Shown one piece after another: positions 8,234 to 16,685 of a stretch of 64,000 nt of DNA; position 1 is the stretch's first letter, and the number at the start of each line of letters is the position of its first letter. The stretch is from Streptomyces dangxiongensis (GTDB lineage: Bacteria > Actinomycetota > Actinomycetes > Streptomycetales > Streptomycetaceae). Where the stretch lies: contig NZ_CP033073.1 in NCBI RefSeq assembly GCF_003675325.1, forward strand, positions 992,001 through 1,056,000, read 5' to 3'. Made by a program: the position numbers and the translations under genes. Below the pieces are notes generated by a model, which worked only from the letters and a program-made list of their open reading frames with translations, searched no databases and had not been told where the DNA came from.

Positions 8234-9612
8234 GAGGCCGCCCGCTCGGCCGGGGCGCCGGCCGCGGCGTCGGGGTGGGCGAGTCCCAGGTGGTCGCGCA
8301 GGGTCGTGCCCTCGTACTCGCTGCGGAACACGCCGCGTTCCTGGAGCAGCGGGACCACCCGGTCGGCGAACGGGTCGAGTCCGCCGGGAGTGATGTGCGG
8401 GACGAGGATGAACCCGTCGGAGGCGTCGGCCTGCACGAAGTCGTTGATGGTCCGGGCGACGGTGGCCGGGGCGCCGACGAAGGTCTGCCGGTTGCCGGTA
8501 TTGATGACCAGGTCGCGGATGGACCACTTGTTGGCCTCGGCGAGCCGGCGCCACTCCCGGGCGATGGCGATCGGATCGCGGTACATCCGCACCTGGGCGC
8601 GGCCCCGGGAGATGTGCTCCTCGTCGACCACGGGGTCGACGTCGGGCAGCGGGCCCTCCGGGTCGTACGCCGACAGGTCACGGTTCCAGACGAACTCCAG
8701 GTGCTTGATGGCGGTGGCGCCGCTGACCTGCTGCCGGCGGACCTCGCGCGCGAGTTCTGCGGCCTCCTGGTCGGTGTCGCCGAGGACGAAGGTCGCGGCG
8801 GGCAGGATGAGCAGCTGGTCGGGGCGGCGGCCGTACGCGGCGAGGCGGGACTTGACGTCGGTGTAGAAGGCCTGGCCCTCCTTCAGCGTGGCGTAGCGGC
8901 TGAAGATCGCGTCGGCGGTGGAGGCGGCGAACTCGCGGCCCTCGTCGGAGTCGCCCGCCTGGAAGATGACCGGGCGGCCCTGCGGGGAGCGCGGCACGTT
9001 GAACCGGCCGTGGATGTCGAAGTGCTGTCCCTGGTGGACGAAGGCGCCGGCCGCGGCGTCCTTGAGGAAGGTCCCGGTGGCCTGGTCGGCGAGGATCTCG
9101 TCACCGTGCCAGGAGTCGAAGAGTTCCTGGGTGGTGGTGAGGAACTCCTCGGCGCGGGAGTAGCGCTCCTCCTGCGGCAGGAAGCCGCCGCGGCGGAAGT
9201 TCTCGCCGGTGAAGGCGTCCCAGGAGGTGACGACGTTCCACGCGGAGCGGCCGTCGGAGAGGTGGTCGAGGGTCGCGAACTGGCGGGCCACCTCGTAGGG
9301 CTCGTTGAAGGTGGAGTTGATGGTGCCGGTCAGGCCGAGCCGGTCGGTGACGGCGGCGAGCGCGGCCAGCACGGTGAAGGTGTCGGGGCGGCCGACCACG
9401 TCCAGGTCGTAGATCTTGCCGCCCTGCTCGCGCAGTCTGAGCCCCTCGGCGAGGAACAGGAAGTCGAACTTGGCGCGTTCGGCGGTCTTCGCGAAGTGCA
9501 CGAACGACTCGAACTCGATGTGGCTGCCGGCGGCCGGGTCGCTCCACACGGTGGTGTTGTTGACCCCGGGGAAGTGGGCGGCCAGGTGGATCTGCTTCAG
9601 CGGCTTGCTCAT
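8230..9612 (-). CDS. NtaA/SnaA/DszA-family FMN monooxygenase
   Basis: A 460-residue member of the two-component FMN monooxygenase family that includes nitrilotriacetate monooxygenase NtaA, dibenzothiophene sulfone monooxygenase DszA and the Bacillus YtnJ/YxeK enzymes acting on N-acetyl-S-substituted cysteines. Recognisable parts are 'IHLAAHFPGVNNTTVW' at the N-terminus, 'DLDVVGRPDTFT' near 70 and 'SAWNVVTSWDAF' near 125. It needs an external flavin reductase, and none is visible in the window. Operon partners are a GNAT acetyltransferase and a polar-amino-acid ABC transporter, which matches the YtnJ/YxeK setting. Confidence 0.88.
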   Translation of the reverse strand: MSKPLKQIHLAAHFPGVNNTTVWSDPAAGSHIEFESFVHFAKTAERAKFDFLFLAEGLRLREQGGKIYDLDVVGRPDTFTVLAALAAVTDRLGLTGTINSTFNEPYEVARQFATLDHLSDGRSAWNVVTSWDAFTGENFRRGGFLPQEERYSRAEEFLTTTQELFDSWHGDEILADQATGTFLKDAAAGAFVHQGQHFDIHGRFNVPRSPQGRPVIFQAGDSDEGREFAASTADAIFSRYATLKEGQAFYTDVKSRLAAYGRRPDQLLILPAATFVLGDTDQEAAELAREVRRQQVSGATAIKHLEFVWNRDLSAYDPEGPLPDVDPVVDEEHISRGRAQVRMYRDPIAIAREWRRLAEANKWSIRDLVINTGNRQTFVGAPATVARTINDFVQADASDGFILVPHITPGGLDPFADRVVPLLQERGVFRSEYEGTTLRDHLGLAHPDAAAGAPAERAAS

Positions 9613-9630
9613 GGGGGCGGTCCTCCTGGC

Positions 9631-10839
9631 TCAGGCGGTGGCTGCGGCGTAGCGGTTGGCGGGGCGGGCGAGGCCGAGGTGGCCGCGCAGGGTGCCGGCC
9701 TCGTAGGCGTCCCGGAAGCGGTGGCGGCGCTGGAGTTCGGGCACCAGCTCGCGGCTGATGCGGGGCAGGTCGTGGCCGGCGACCGCGGGACGCAGCCGGA
9801 AACCGCTCAGCCCGCCGCCCGCCAGCTCCTCCAGCAGGTCGGCCAGTTGGGCGGCCGTACCGGCGAAGACGCGGGCGTCGCTGGTGTACGGCTCGCCGGC
9901 GAGGGCGTCGAGGCGGCCGAGGCGGTCCTCGGCCTCCGCCTGGCTGTCGTCGAGGAGGACGACGAGGTCACCGAAGACGTGCAGGGTCTCCTCGGCGCGG
10001 CCCGCCGCCTCCTGCTCGGCGCGGATCTCCGTGACGATGGCGCTGGCCTGCGCCGTGTCGTGCGGGGTGACGTAGCCGACGTCGGCCTGGCGGGCGACGA
10101 GCCGGTACGGGACGGTCTGGTGGGCGAGGGCGGTGACCAGCGGCTGGCCCTGCGGCGGGCGGGGCGTGATGGAGGGGCCCTTGACGTGGAAGAAGCGGCC
10201 CTCGAAGTCGATGTAGTGCAGCTTGTCCCGGTCGATGAAGCGTCCGGTGGCCGCGTCCCGGATCTCGGCGTCGTCCTCCCAGCTGTCCCAGAGCCGGCGT
10301 ACCACTTCCACGTGGTCGGCGGCCTCGTCGAACAGCACGCTGACCAGTTCCTGTGCGCCCGGGCTGTCGAATCCGGTGACCCGGGGGACCGTACGGCGGC
10401 CGAAGTGGGCGGCCTCGTCCGGGCGGGCGGTGATCTGCACGCGCAGGCCGGCGCGGCCGGTGCTGACGTAGTCCAGGGTGGCGATGGCCTTGGAGATGTG
10501 GAACGGCTCGGTGTGCGTGGCCACCACGGTGGGGACCAGGCCTATGTGCCGGGTGAGCGGGGCGATGCGGGAGGCGACGAGGACGGCGTCGAGCCGGCCG
10601 CGGACCCGGTCCGTGCGCTCGTCGGGCACCAGGAGCTGGTCGGACTGCGGGCCGAGGCCGTCCTCCAGGGTGACGAAGTCGAGCAGGCCGCGTTCGGCCT
10701 CGGCGACCAGGTCGGCCCAGTAGCCGGCGGTGAACAGGTCCCGGGGGCGGGCGGCCGGCTCGCGCCAGGACGCGGGGTGCCAGCCGGTGCCGTCCAGGGC
10801 GACGGCGAGATGCAGGTGTGCGGGAGGAGTTGAGGACAC
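9631..10839 (-). CDS. LLM-class flavin-dependent monooxygenase
   Basis: A 402-residue luciferase-like protein, first of the four monooxygenase genes. The GTG start at 10839 is preceded by AAGGAAGG at proper distance. Family segments: 'DLVAEAERGLLDFVTLED' near 45, 'LATLDYVSTGRAG'-type region near 120, and a C-terminal 'AYEAGTLRGHLGLARP' that resembles the end of the next gene ('EYEGTTLRDHLGLAHP'). The two are therefore probably diverged paralogues of the NtaA-like group. A short Cys-containing leader peptide gene lies 111 bases upstream and probably controls entry into this gene block. Confidence 0.85.
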   Translation of the reverse strand: MSSTPPAHLHLAVALDGTGWHPASWREPAARPRDLFTAGYWADLVAEAERGLLDFVTLEDGLGPQSDQLLVPDERTDRVRGRLDAVLVASRIAPLTRHIGLVPTVVATHTEPFHISKAIATLDYVSTGRAGLRVQITARPDEAAHFGRRTVPRVTGFDSPGAQELVSVLFDEAADHVEVVRRLWDSWEDDAEIRDAATGRFIDRDKLHYIDFEGRFFHVKGPSITPRPPQGQPLVTALAHQTVPYRLVARQADVGYVTPHDTAQASAIVTEIRAEQEAAGRAEETLHVFGDLVVLLDDSQAEAEDRLGRLDALAGEPYTSDARVFAGTAAQLADLLEELAGGGLSGFRLRPAVAGHDLPRISRELVPELQRRHRFRDAYEAGTLRGHLGLARPANRYAAATA

Positions 10840-10949
10840 GTCGGTGCCTTCCTTGACGTCCGTACGAGAAGTCCGGCTCGCGGGCAGCGTGCGGCGAGGG
10901 GCGAGCGCGGCGAAGAGAGGACCCGGGCCGGGAGGGCCGGGGACAGGAG

Positions 10950-11072
10950 TCAGCGGCGACAGAGTGCGGCGGACACGCGCTGGAGGTCTATGTGCGGCCG
11001 GGAGTGCAGACGGACGGAGCGGTACGGGTACGGGAGGCACAGCGGGCGCCGGCGCGGTCGTACGGGCGTCAC
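10950..11072 (-). CDS. Short regulatory leader peptide (RPHIDLQRVSAALCRR)
   Basis: A 40-residue reading frame ending in 'RPHIDLQRVSAALCRR'. GTG 11072 has a GGGAGG ribosome site eight bases upstream, itself inside the end of the acetyltransferase gene. The ending matches the Streptomyces 'putative leader peptide' type (R-x-H-I/V-D-L-x-R-V-x-S-A-x-C) found ahead of sulfur-metabolism genes; two more copies occur in this window. The single late Cys suggests attenuation by Cys-tRNA supply, but no hairpin switch has been worked out here. An earlier GTG nine bases upstream is possible. Confidence 0.7.
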   Translation of the reverse strand: MTPVRPRRRPLCLPYPYRSVRLHSRPHIDLQRVSAALCRR

Positions 11073-11077
11073 GGCCG

Positions 11078-11890
11078 TCACCTCCCTACGTCGGGCGAGG
11101 CGGGCCGGATCGGCGTCCGCCTGGCGGACCTCGTCAGGACGCTCAACGCCGGGCCGGGGACGGTTGTTCCCGGGGTGCGCAGGCGCACGATGCGGGTGCG
11201 GCGGCGCAGGGTGAACCCGATCGACTCGTACAGCCGGATCGCGGGCGTGTTGTCGGCGGCGGCGTGCAGGAACGGGGTGTCCCCGCGCTCCCGGATGCCC
11301 GCCGCGACCGCGCGCACCAGCCGGGTCGCCAGTCCCCGGCCGCGGTGTCCGGGGTCGGTGCACACGGCGCTGATCTCCGTCCAGCCGGGCAGCCGCAGCC
11401 GCTCCCCCGCCATGGCGACCAGCCTGCCGTGGTGCCGGATGCCGAGATAGGTGCCCAGCTCGACGGTCCGGGTGAGGAACGGGCCCGGCCGGGTGCGGGC
11501 GACCAGGTCGAGGATCTCGGGCAGCTCGGCGGTGCCCAGCGGGGCCGCCTCCGGGGCCGGTTCGGCGCGCAGCGCGGTGCCGACGAGCTGGACGCCCTCT
11601 CCCTCGCCCAGCAGCTCCCAGCCGCGCGGCACCTGGTCGACGGGTTTGACCCGTACGGTGGCCGAGGGTCCGGCCAGGGTGTGCAGGTCGGTCCAGGCGG
11701 TCGGGTCCGCCGGGTCGGCGAGGGCGGCGAAGGCGTACAGGTCCGGCCGGTAGCGGGCCGCGCGCCCGTACCGTTCGGCGAGGTGCGCGTGGGGGCCGTC
11801 GAGCGCGGCCCAGACCGCGTTGTCCAGCGGGCTGCCGCCGGGCGGGGCGGTCGGGGCGCCGCCTCCGCGGACGTCGTTCGGGTGTGCCAC
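11078..11890 (-). CDS. GNAT-family N-acetyltransferase
   Basis: A 270-residue protein with an N-terminal region of about 110 residues and a C-terminal GNAT domain. The acetyl-CoA pyrophosphate loop is 'CTDPGHRGRGLATRLVRAV' near residue 190, followed by 'NTPAIRLYESIGF', the usual GNAT ending. It starts with GTG at 11890. It lies between the transporter genes and the monooxygenases. In Bacillus, S-substituted cysteines are N-acetylated by SnaA-type GNATs before a monooxygenase attacks them, so the same role is proposed here by context. No partner deacetylase is seen. Confidence 0.85.
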   Translation of the reverse strand: MAHPNDVRGGGAPTAPPGGSPLDNAVWAALDGPHAHLAERYGRAARYRPDLYAFAALADPADPTAWTDLHTLAGPSATVRVKPVDQVPRGWELLGEGEGVQLVGTALRAEPAPEAAPLGTAELPEILDLVARTRPGPFLTRTVELGTYLGIRHHGRLVAMAGERLRLPGWTEISAVCTDPGHRGRGLATRLVRAVAAGIRERGDTPFLHAAADNTPAIRLYESIGFTLRRRTRIVRLRTPGTTVPGPALSVLTRSARRTPIRPASPDVGR

Positions 11891-11930
11891 GGAGGGCGGG
11901 GTCCTCTCGTCATCCGGCGTGTACGGGGGG

Positions 11931-12950
11931 TCAGGAGTTGGTCAGCGGCAACCCGGGCGGGTTGACCTCGGACTTGGCGACGGCCTCGTTGGAAAGGTTG
12001 TAGGCGGCCAGCCACTTGGCGTACTGCCCGTGCTCGATGAGGTGGTTGACGGCGTCCGCGAGCGGCTTGGCGAGCCCGCTGTCCTTCTTGGCGGTGGCGG
12101 CGATCAGGCCTTGGAGCGTCTCGCCGGCGCCGGAGAAGGTGCCCGCGTTGCGGGTCGGGTTGGGCGTGTTCACGGTCTGCCGGGCCCGGTAGGCCACGGC
12201 CGGGTTGGGGCCGAGGAAGGCGTCGATCTTGCCGCTGCTGAGCGCCAGGTTGATGGCGTTCTGGTCCGGGAAGTACTTGACGGTGAGCTTCTTGCCCTCC
12301 TTGGCGAGCCGGGCCTTCCACTCCAGGAGGATCTTCTCCTGGTTGGTGCCCGCGCCCACGGAGACCGTCCTGCCCGCGAGGTTCTCGTAGTCGCCGTCGA
12401 AGTTCCAGGTGTTCTTCTTCAGCACCTCGAAGGCGAGGTTGTCCTTGCGGTAGGAGGCGAACTCGTACTTCTTCTTGCGTTCCTCGGTGTCGGTGACGTT
12501 GGAGAAGGCCACGTCGACCTTGCCGCTGTCGACGCCGACGAAGAGGTTCTCCCAGGTGAAGTTCCTGATCTCGGGCTTGAGTCCGAGCACCGCCGCCACC
12601 AGGCGTCCGAAGTCGGGCTCGGAGCCGGTGAGGGTCTTCTGGTCGGTGCCGATGAAGTTGAGCGGCGCGGACCCCGAGGGCAGGCCTCCGACGCCGATGA
12701 CGAGCTTGCCGCTCTCGCGGACGGACGCGGGCAGTTCGGCACGGATGGACTTCACCTCGGAGACCTTCAGCGTGGTCTCCTTCGCGGCCCCGTTGGACAG
12801 CCGTCCGACGGTGACCGTTCCCGCGGCATCGGTGGTGGTGGCGGCCTCGCTGTCGCCCCCGCAGGCGGCGAGCCCGGTGGCGAGGGTGGCGGCGGCGGTC
12901 GCCGCGGTGATGCCCCGGATCAGGCTGCGTCGGGAGAGGTGGGTAGGCAT
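11931..12950 (-). CDS. Polar-amino-acid-type ABC transporter substrate-binding lipoprotein
   Basis: A 339-residue extracellular binding protein (SBP family 3). The N-terminus has a twin-arginine motif (SRRSLI) and lipobox 'LAAC' near residue 29, so it is probably exported by Tat and lipid-anchored. The core 'SGKVDVAFSNVTDTEERKKK' is typical of cystine/polar amino acid binders. It sits 95 bases downstream of its ATPase gene. Substrate inference from context: a cystine-like or S-substituted cysteine compound. Confidence 0.9.
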   Translation of the reverse strand: MPTHLSRRSLIRGITAATAAATLATGLAACGGDSEAATTTDAAGTVTVGRLSNGAAKETTLKVSEVKSIRAELPASVRESGKLVIGVGGLPSGSAPLNFIGTDQKTLTGSEPDFGRLVAAVLGLKPEIRNFTWENLFVGVDSGKVDVAFSNVTDTEERKKKYEFASYRKDNLAFEVLKKNTWNFDGDYENLAGRTVSVGAGTNQEKILLEWKARLAKEGKKLTVKYFPDQNAINLALSSGKIDAFLGPNPAVAYRARQTVNTPNPTRNAGTFSGAGETLQGLIAATAKKDSGLAKPLADAVNHLIEHGQYAKWLAAYNLSNEAVAKSEVNPPGLPLTNS

Positions 12951-13045
12951 GGCGTGGCTGTCCTTGTCTCGCTTGTCTCGCTGATGACGGTGGTGGGAGT
13001 GGTGCCGTGGGGGGAGGTCGTGGGTGCGTCGGCCGGGGGCGGGGG

Positions 13046-13837
13046 TCAGAGGACCTTGGCGAGGAAGTCCCGGGTCCGTTCGTGGCGGGGCCGGTCCAGC
13101 ACCTCGCCGGGCGGGCCCTGTTCGACGATCCGGCCGCCGTCGATGAAGACGACCCGGTCGGCGACCTCGCGGGCGAAGCCGATCTCGTGGGTGACGATGA
13201 CCAGGGTGGTGCCGCTGGTGGCCAGGTCCTTGATGACGGCCAGCACCTCGCCGACGAGTTCGGGGTCGAGCGCCGAGGTCGGCTCGTCGAAGAGGATCAC
13301 CCCGGGCCGCAGGGCGAGGGCGCGGGCGATGGCGACGCGCTGCTGCTGGCCGCCGGACAACTGCCGGGGGTAGGCGCCGGTCCGGTCGCCGAGGCCGACG
13401 CGGGTGAGCAGCTCACGGGCGAGTTCCCGGGCCGCCGGCCTGGTCAGCTTCCCGGTGGCGACGGGCGCGGCGGCGACGTTGTCGAGGACGGTCAGGTGCG
13501 GGAACAGGTTGAAGCTCTGGAAGACGAAGCCGATCCGGCTGCGCTGGGCGAGGATGGCGCGCTCGCTGAGTTCCTTCAGCCGTCCGCCGTGCCGCTTCAC
13601 GCCGATCAGTTCGCCGCCCACGCTGACGTGGCCGATCTCGGGTTTCTCCAGGTGGTTGACGACCCTGAGCAGCGTCGACTTGCCGGAGCCGGACGGACCG
13701 AGGATGACCGTGACCTCGCCGGGGCGGATGGTCAGGTCGATGCCGTCGAGGACGCGGTGGGCGCCGTACCACTTGTGGACGCCGTGCAGTTCGAGCGCGG
13801 CGGGGACGGCCTTGTCGAGGGTTTTGGCGGTGGTCAT
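13046..13837 (-). CDS. Amino-acid ABC transporter ATP-binding protein
   Basis: A 263-residue ABC ATPase of the GlnQ/TcyN class. Walker A 'GPSGSGKST' is near residue 45, signature 'LSGGQQQR' near 155, and Walker B 'VILFDEP' near 177. The ATG at 13837 overlaps the permease stop (ATGA), indicating translational coupling. It energises the permease encoded just upstream. Confidence 0.95.
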   Translation of the reverse strand: MTTAKTLDKAVPAALELHGVHKWYGAHRVLDGIDLTIRPGEVTVILGPSGSGKSTLLRVVNHLEKPEIGHVSVGGELIGVKRHGGRLKELSERAILAQRSRIGFVFQSFNLFPHLTVLDNVAAAPVATGKLTRPAARELARELLTRVGLGDRTGAYPRQLSGGQQQRVAIARALALRPGVILFDEPTSALDPELVGEVLAVIKDLATSGTTLVIVTHEIGFAREVADRVVFIDGGRIVEQGPPGEVLDRPRHERTRDFLAKVL

Positions 13838-14817
13838 ACGGCGGCCTCCCTGCGCAGCCGGGCCAGCAGACCGGCCAGCGCGGCCCGGGCTCGCCGCGAC
13901 GGTGTCGGCGGCAGGGTGCGCGTGGCTCCCCGGGCGTAGTACCGCTCGACGTGATACTGGACGACGGACACGGCGCTGGTCAGGATCAGGTACCAGACGG
14001 TGGCGACCAGCAGCAGCGGCACGATGTCGCCGGGGTAGGTGCTGCCCAGCGACTGCACCGAGCCGAACAGGTCGAGCAGCGACACGTAGAACACCAGGGA
14101 CGTGCTCTTGATGAGGCCGATCAGTTGGTTGACGTAGTTCGGGGTGATGGAGCGCAGGGCCTGCGGGAAGACGATCCGGCGGAACTGGTACCCCTTGGGC
14201 AGGCCCAGCGCGGCGGCGGCCTCGTGCTGGCCCTGGTCGACGGAGAGGATGCCGCCGCGGACCACCTCTGCCGCGTACGCCGCCTCGTTGAGGCTGAGGC
14301 CGACGACGGCGATCGTCATGTCGGTGGCCAGCTTCGACTCGTCGAAGCGGACGACGGCCGGGCCGAACGGCACGCCCAGACTCAACGTCTTGTACAGGGC
14401 ACTGAAGTTGTACAGGAAGATCAGCACCACGATCAGCGGCACGGAGCGGAACAGCCAGGTGTACGTCCAACTGACCGCGCGCAGCACCGGGCTGCCGGAG
14501 AGCCGGCCGAGGGCCAGCAGGACGCCGCCGAGGAGACCCAGCACGGCGCTGAGCGCGGCGACTTCGAGGGTGACGAGGAGCCCGTCGAGAACGGCCGGGC
14601 GCAGGAACCAGTAGCGGAACCGGTCCCACTGGTAGAAGGGGTTGGTGACCAGCCCGTGCAGGATCTGGGTGACGAGCACGAGGACGACGGCGGTGACGAT
14701 CCACCGGCCGGGCCGGCGCAGCGGCTGAACCCGCTGTGCGGCGAGCGGTCTTGACGGGGCGTCGGTGGGTGGTGGCGCCTCGGCGAGGGAGAGGGCGGCG
14801 CCTGGGGGTTCACTCAT
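13834..14817 (-). CDS. Amino-acid ABC transporter permease
   Basis: A 327-residue inner-membrane permease of the HisM/GlnP class. A cytoplasmic N-terminus of about 40 residues precedes hydrophobic segments, including 'WIVTAVVLVLVTQIL' and 'LVTLEVAALSAVLGLLGGVL'. The EAA-type loop is 'HEAAAALGLPKGYQFRRIVF', the contact site for the ATPase. The start at 14817 follows GGAGTCCGCC. First structural gene of the transport block; a leader peptide gene (14988-15137) lies 170 bases upstream. Confidence 0.92.
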   Translation of the reverse strand: MSEPPGAALSLAEAPPPTDAPSRPLAAQRVQPLRRPGRWIVTAVVLVLVTQILHGLVTNPFYQWDRFRYWFLRPAVLDGLLVTLEVAALSAVLGLLGGVLLALGRLSGSPVLRAVSWTYTWLFRSVPLIVVLIFLYNFSALYKTLSLGVPFGPAVVRFDESKLATDMTIAVVGLSLNEAAYAAEVVRGGILSVDQGQHEAAAALGLPKGYQFRRIVFPQALRSITPNYVNQLIGLIKSTSLVFYVSLLDLFGSVQSLGSTYPGDIVPLLLVATVWYLILTSAVSVVQYHVERYYARGATRTLPPTPSRRARAALAGLLARLRREAAV

Positions 14818-14987
14818 GGCGGACTCCGGCGGAATCGGACACCCCGGGACGGCGGCGAGCGGGTGCGGGCCCCGACGGCACTGGGCGTGGGGCGGCGCAC
14901 GGGTACGCGCGGAACCGGGAGCTGGGTGGACAACGGCACACCGCGAGGACGGGGTGCGGCGGGAACGCGGGGGCTGGGAGGGGGACG

Positions 14988-15137
14988 TCAGCCCCGGCAG
15001 CGGGCGAGGCCCGGCGCGGTACACAGTGCGCTGTTCACGCGGAGCAGGTCGACGGCACGGTCGGCGACGAGGAGACCGGCGTACGACGGTACGCAGCCCT
15101 GGGGGCGGCTGTCGGCCGTCCTGGGAGCTGCGTACAT
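14988..15137 (-). CDS. Short regulatory leader peptide (RAVDLLRVNSALC)
   Basis: A 49-residue frame starting at ATG 15137 behind an AGGTGA-like site. Its distal part 'DRAVDLLRVNSALC' matches the other two leader peptides of this window; it extends nine residues further and ends 'LARCRG'. It precedes the amino-acid ABC transporter genes and probably tunes them to cysteine supply. The function is inferred from family resemblance and position. Confidence 0.65.
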   Translation of the reverse strand: MYAAPRTADSRPQGCVPSYAGLLVADRAVDLLRVNSALCTAPGLARCRG

Positions 15138-15356
15138 GGCGTCACCTGTCACTGTTCCGGCCCGTGGGGCCTCGCGCTTACCGAAAACGTCGTCCGGTCC
15201 GGTCGTCACCTGGGGCACCCCACCGCGGTGCGAGGGTTGCCGGTCAGCGAGCCAGGGCTTGGCGCTGACGCTCATGACCGTTCTGAGCCGTAAGTAAGGC
15301 AGTCGTCCGTTCGAATGTCAACGGCCGTCCGCGTACTGGACGCCGACAACCCGCTC

Positions 15357-16244
15357 TCACCTGCGAGAAGAGTTCGAGGCCTCCGCGGCGTGACCCGCCC
15401 AGTCCAGGATCTGGACGGCGGCTCCGGCGGCCTCCAGGCCCTGGCAGCGGCCGTGGTGACGGCGGGCGACGCCGTCGAGGTCGAGGTGGCGGCCGAAGGC
15501 TGGACGGGCGGTCAGGCGGCGGGCGTAGGCCCACAGGGCGCGGTGGTCGGCGATGCGGTGCACGGCGGTGGCGTCAAGGTGGCAGCGGTGGACGGTGTCC
15601 AGTTGCACGAGGGTCACCCACAGCTCGATGTCGGCGGCGGTGAGCCGGTCTTCGGCCAGGTACTCCTCGCCGGTCAGCCGCCGTTCCAGCCGGCCCAGGG
15701 TGTCGAGCAGCACCTCCAGGGCGGCGGCCCGCTCCGCCGGTCCGGCACCGGCCGACCCGGCGCGCTGCGCGGCCTCCTCGATGCCCTCGGCGCACATCCG
15801 CTCCACGGCCTCGATCACGGACTCCAGGCCTTGGGGGTGGAGGCGGGCACGGCCGGTGTGCCGGAAGCGGTCCAGGTCGCGCAGGATGTCCGGGGCATGG
15901 GTGCTGACGATGCGCCCGGACCAGTCGTCGCTGAGCACGGGGGCGAGCGCCGGGCCGGTGTGGTGGTGGGCGCTCGCCTCGTACAGCGGGCGCAGCGCCG
16001 TGTGGCCGCCGCCGGGCTGGTCCGGGACGGCGGGCAGGAAGGTGACCGGACAGCTCGTGTCCAGTTCGAGCAGGCTGTGTCCGACGGCGAGGCGCAGCCC
16101 GTCGGGACAGGCGGTCGACAGGTGGAGCCGGTAGCGGTGCGGCACGGCGTAATGGCCGCTGCGGGCGTCCCGGCCGATCCGGCCCCGGAAGAGGGGGGCG
16201 GTGCGGGAGGCGGCCGGAGCGGTGGCGAGCGGAGTGATGGACAT
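15357..16244 (-). CDS. Glutathionyl-hydroquinone-reductase-like protein (Xi-class GST fold)
   Basis: A 295-residue protein. The thioredoxin-like N-terminal part has 'LHLSTACPDGLRLAV' (Cys46 in the position of the catalytic Cys of the C-P-W-A-H-R motif). 'LRPLYEASAHHHTG' and 'IVSTHAPDILRDL' match the GS-HQR framework, and a helical GST C-terminal domain holds 'RLTAADIELWVTLVQLDTV'. Streptomyces normally make mycothiol rather than glutathione, so the natural thiol and substrate are uncertain. The ATG at 16244 with GGGGAG is chosen over a longer Arg-rich extension. It has its own leader peptide upstream. Confidence 0.8.
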   Translation of the reverse strand: MSITPLATAPAASRTAPLFRGRIGRDARSGHYAVPHRYRLHLSTACPDGLRLAVGHSLLELDTSCPVTFLPAVPDQPGGGHTALRPLYEASAHHHTGPALAPVLSDDWSGRIVSTHAPDILRDLDRFRHTGRARLHPQGLESVIEAVERMCAEGIEEAAQRAGSAGAGPAERAAALEVLLDTLGRLERRLTGEEYLAEDRLTAADIELWVTLVQLDTVHRCHLDATAVHRIADHRALWAYARRLTARPAFGRHLDLDGVARRHHGRCQGLEAAGAAVQILDWAGHAAEASNSSRR

Positions 16245-16364
16245 GCGTCTCCCCGGGTCGAGGGCGTGGGCGTGCGGACGGGCGCTGCGCGGGCGGACGA
16301 GCACTGCGCGGGCGCGGCCGGACGGTGCGCGTGCGGCCGGGCGGTGGGCGCGGAGGGGCCCGGC

Positions 16365-16487
16365 TCAGCCCTGGGGGCTGATCGCGCTACAGACGCGCAG
16401 CAGGTCGATGTGACGGCGGGAGGTGAGCAGGAGTGCGCGCGACGGTGGCCGGCCCGCTCGGCCGGTGACCGCTTCGAGGCGCGTCAT
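16365..16487 (-). CDS. Short regulatory leader peptide (SRRHIDLLRVCSAI)
   Basis: A 40-residue frame from ATG 16487 to TGA 16365, ending 'TSRRHIDLLRVCSAISPQG'. This is the clearest of the three leader peptides; here the Cys precedes Ser-Ala rather than following it. It lies 120 bases upstream of the GST-like gene. The leader gene itself is too small for ordinary gene calling but has a sound start and codon bias. Confidence 0.7.
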   Translation of the reverse strand: MTRLEAVTGRAGRPPSRALLLTSRRHIDLLRVCSAISPQG

Positions 16488-16668
16488 GATTCCCTACCTG
16501 TTCACTAGGATTCCCTGTCTGGAGTGTCGATCCGGCGCGCCGTGGCGTCAAGGGGGCGTCCACGCCCGGGACTCCGGGCGGGTGAGCGGGTGGCCGACGA
16601 GGACTGCCTGAGGCCGTATGAGGTCGCTCGCGAGATTCTGCCGCACGGCCTCCTCAGCGCCTGAGGTA

Positions 16669-16682
16669 TGTGACATAGTACT
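16669..16682. promoter_or_regulatory. Putative GntR operator overlapping the hydroxyproline operon promoter
   Basis: TGTGACATAGTACT ends four bases before the GTG start at 16686. The core ATGTGACAT is an odd-centred inverted repeat. The same 14-mer, 13 of 14 bases identical, occurs in reverse orientation at 19660-19673. CATAGT inside it is suitably placed to be the -10 of a leaderless transcript starting at or near the GTG. Confidence 0.5.
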
Positions 16683-16685
16683 GGC

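Noticed and set aside
8275..10833. An 852-codon plus-strand frame over the monooxygenase genes
   Set aside because: Gly/Val/Glu-rich shadow of three well-conserved flavin monooxygenases on the other strand, with no ribosome site or motif.
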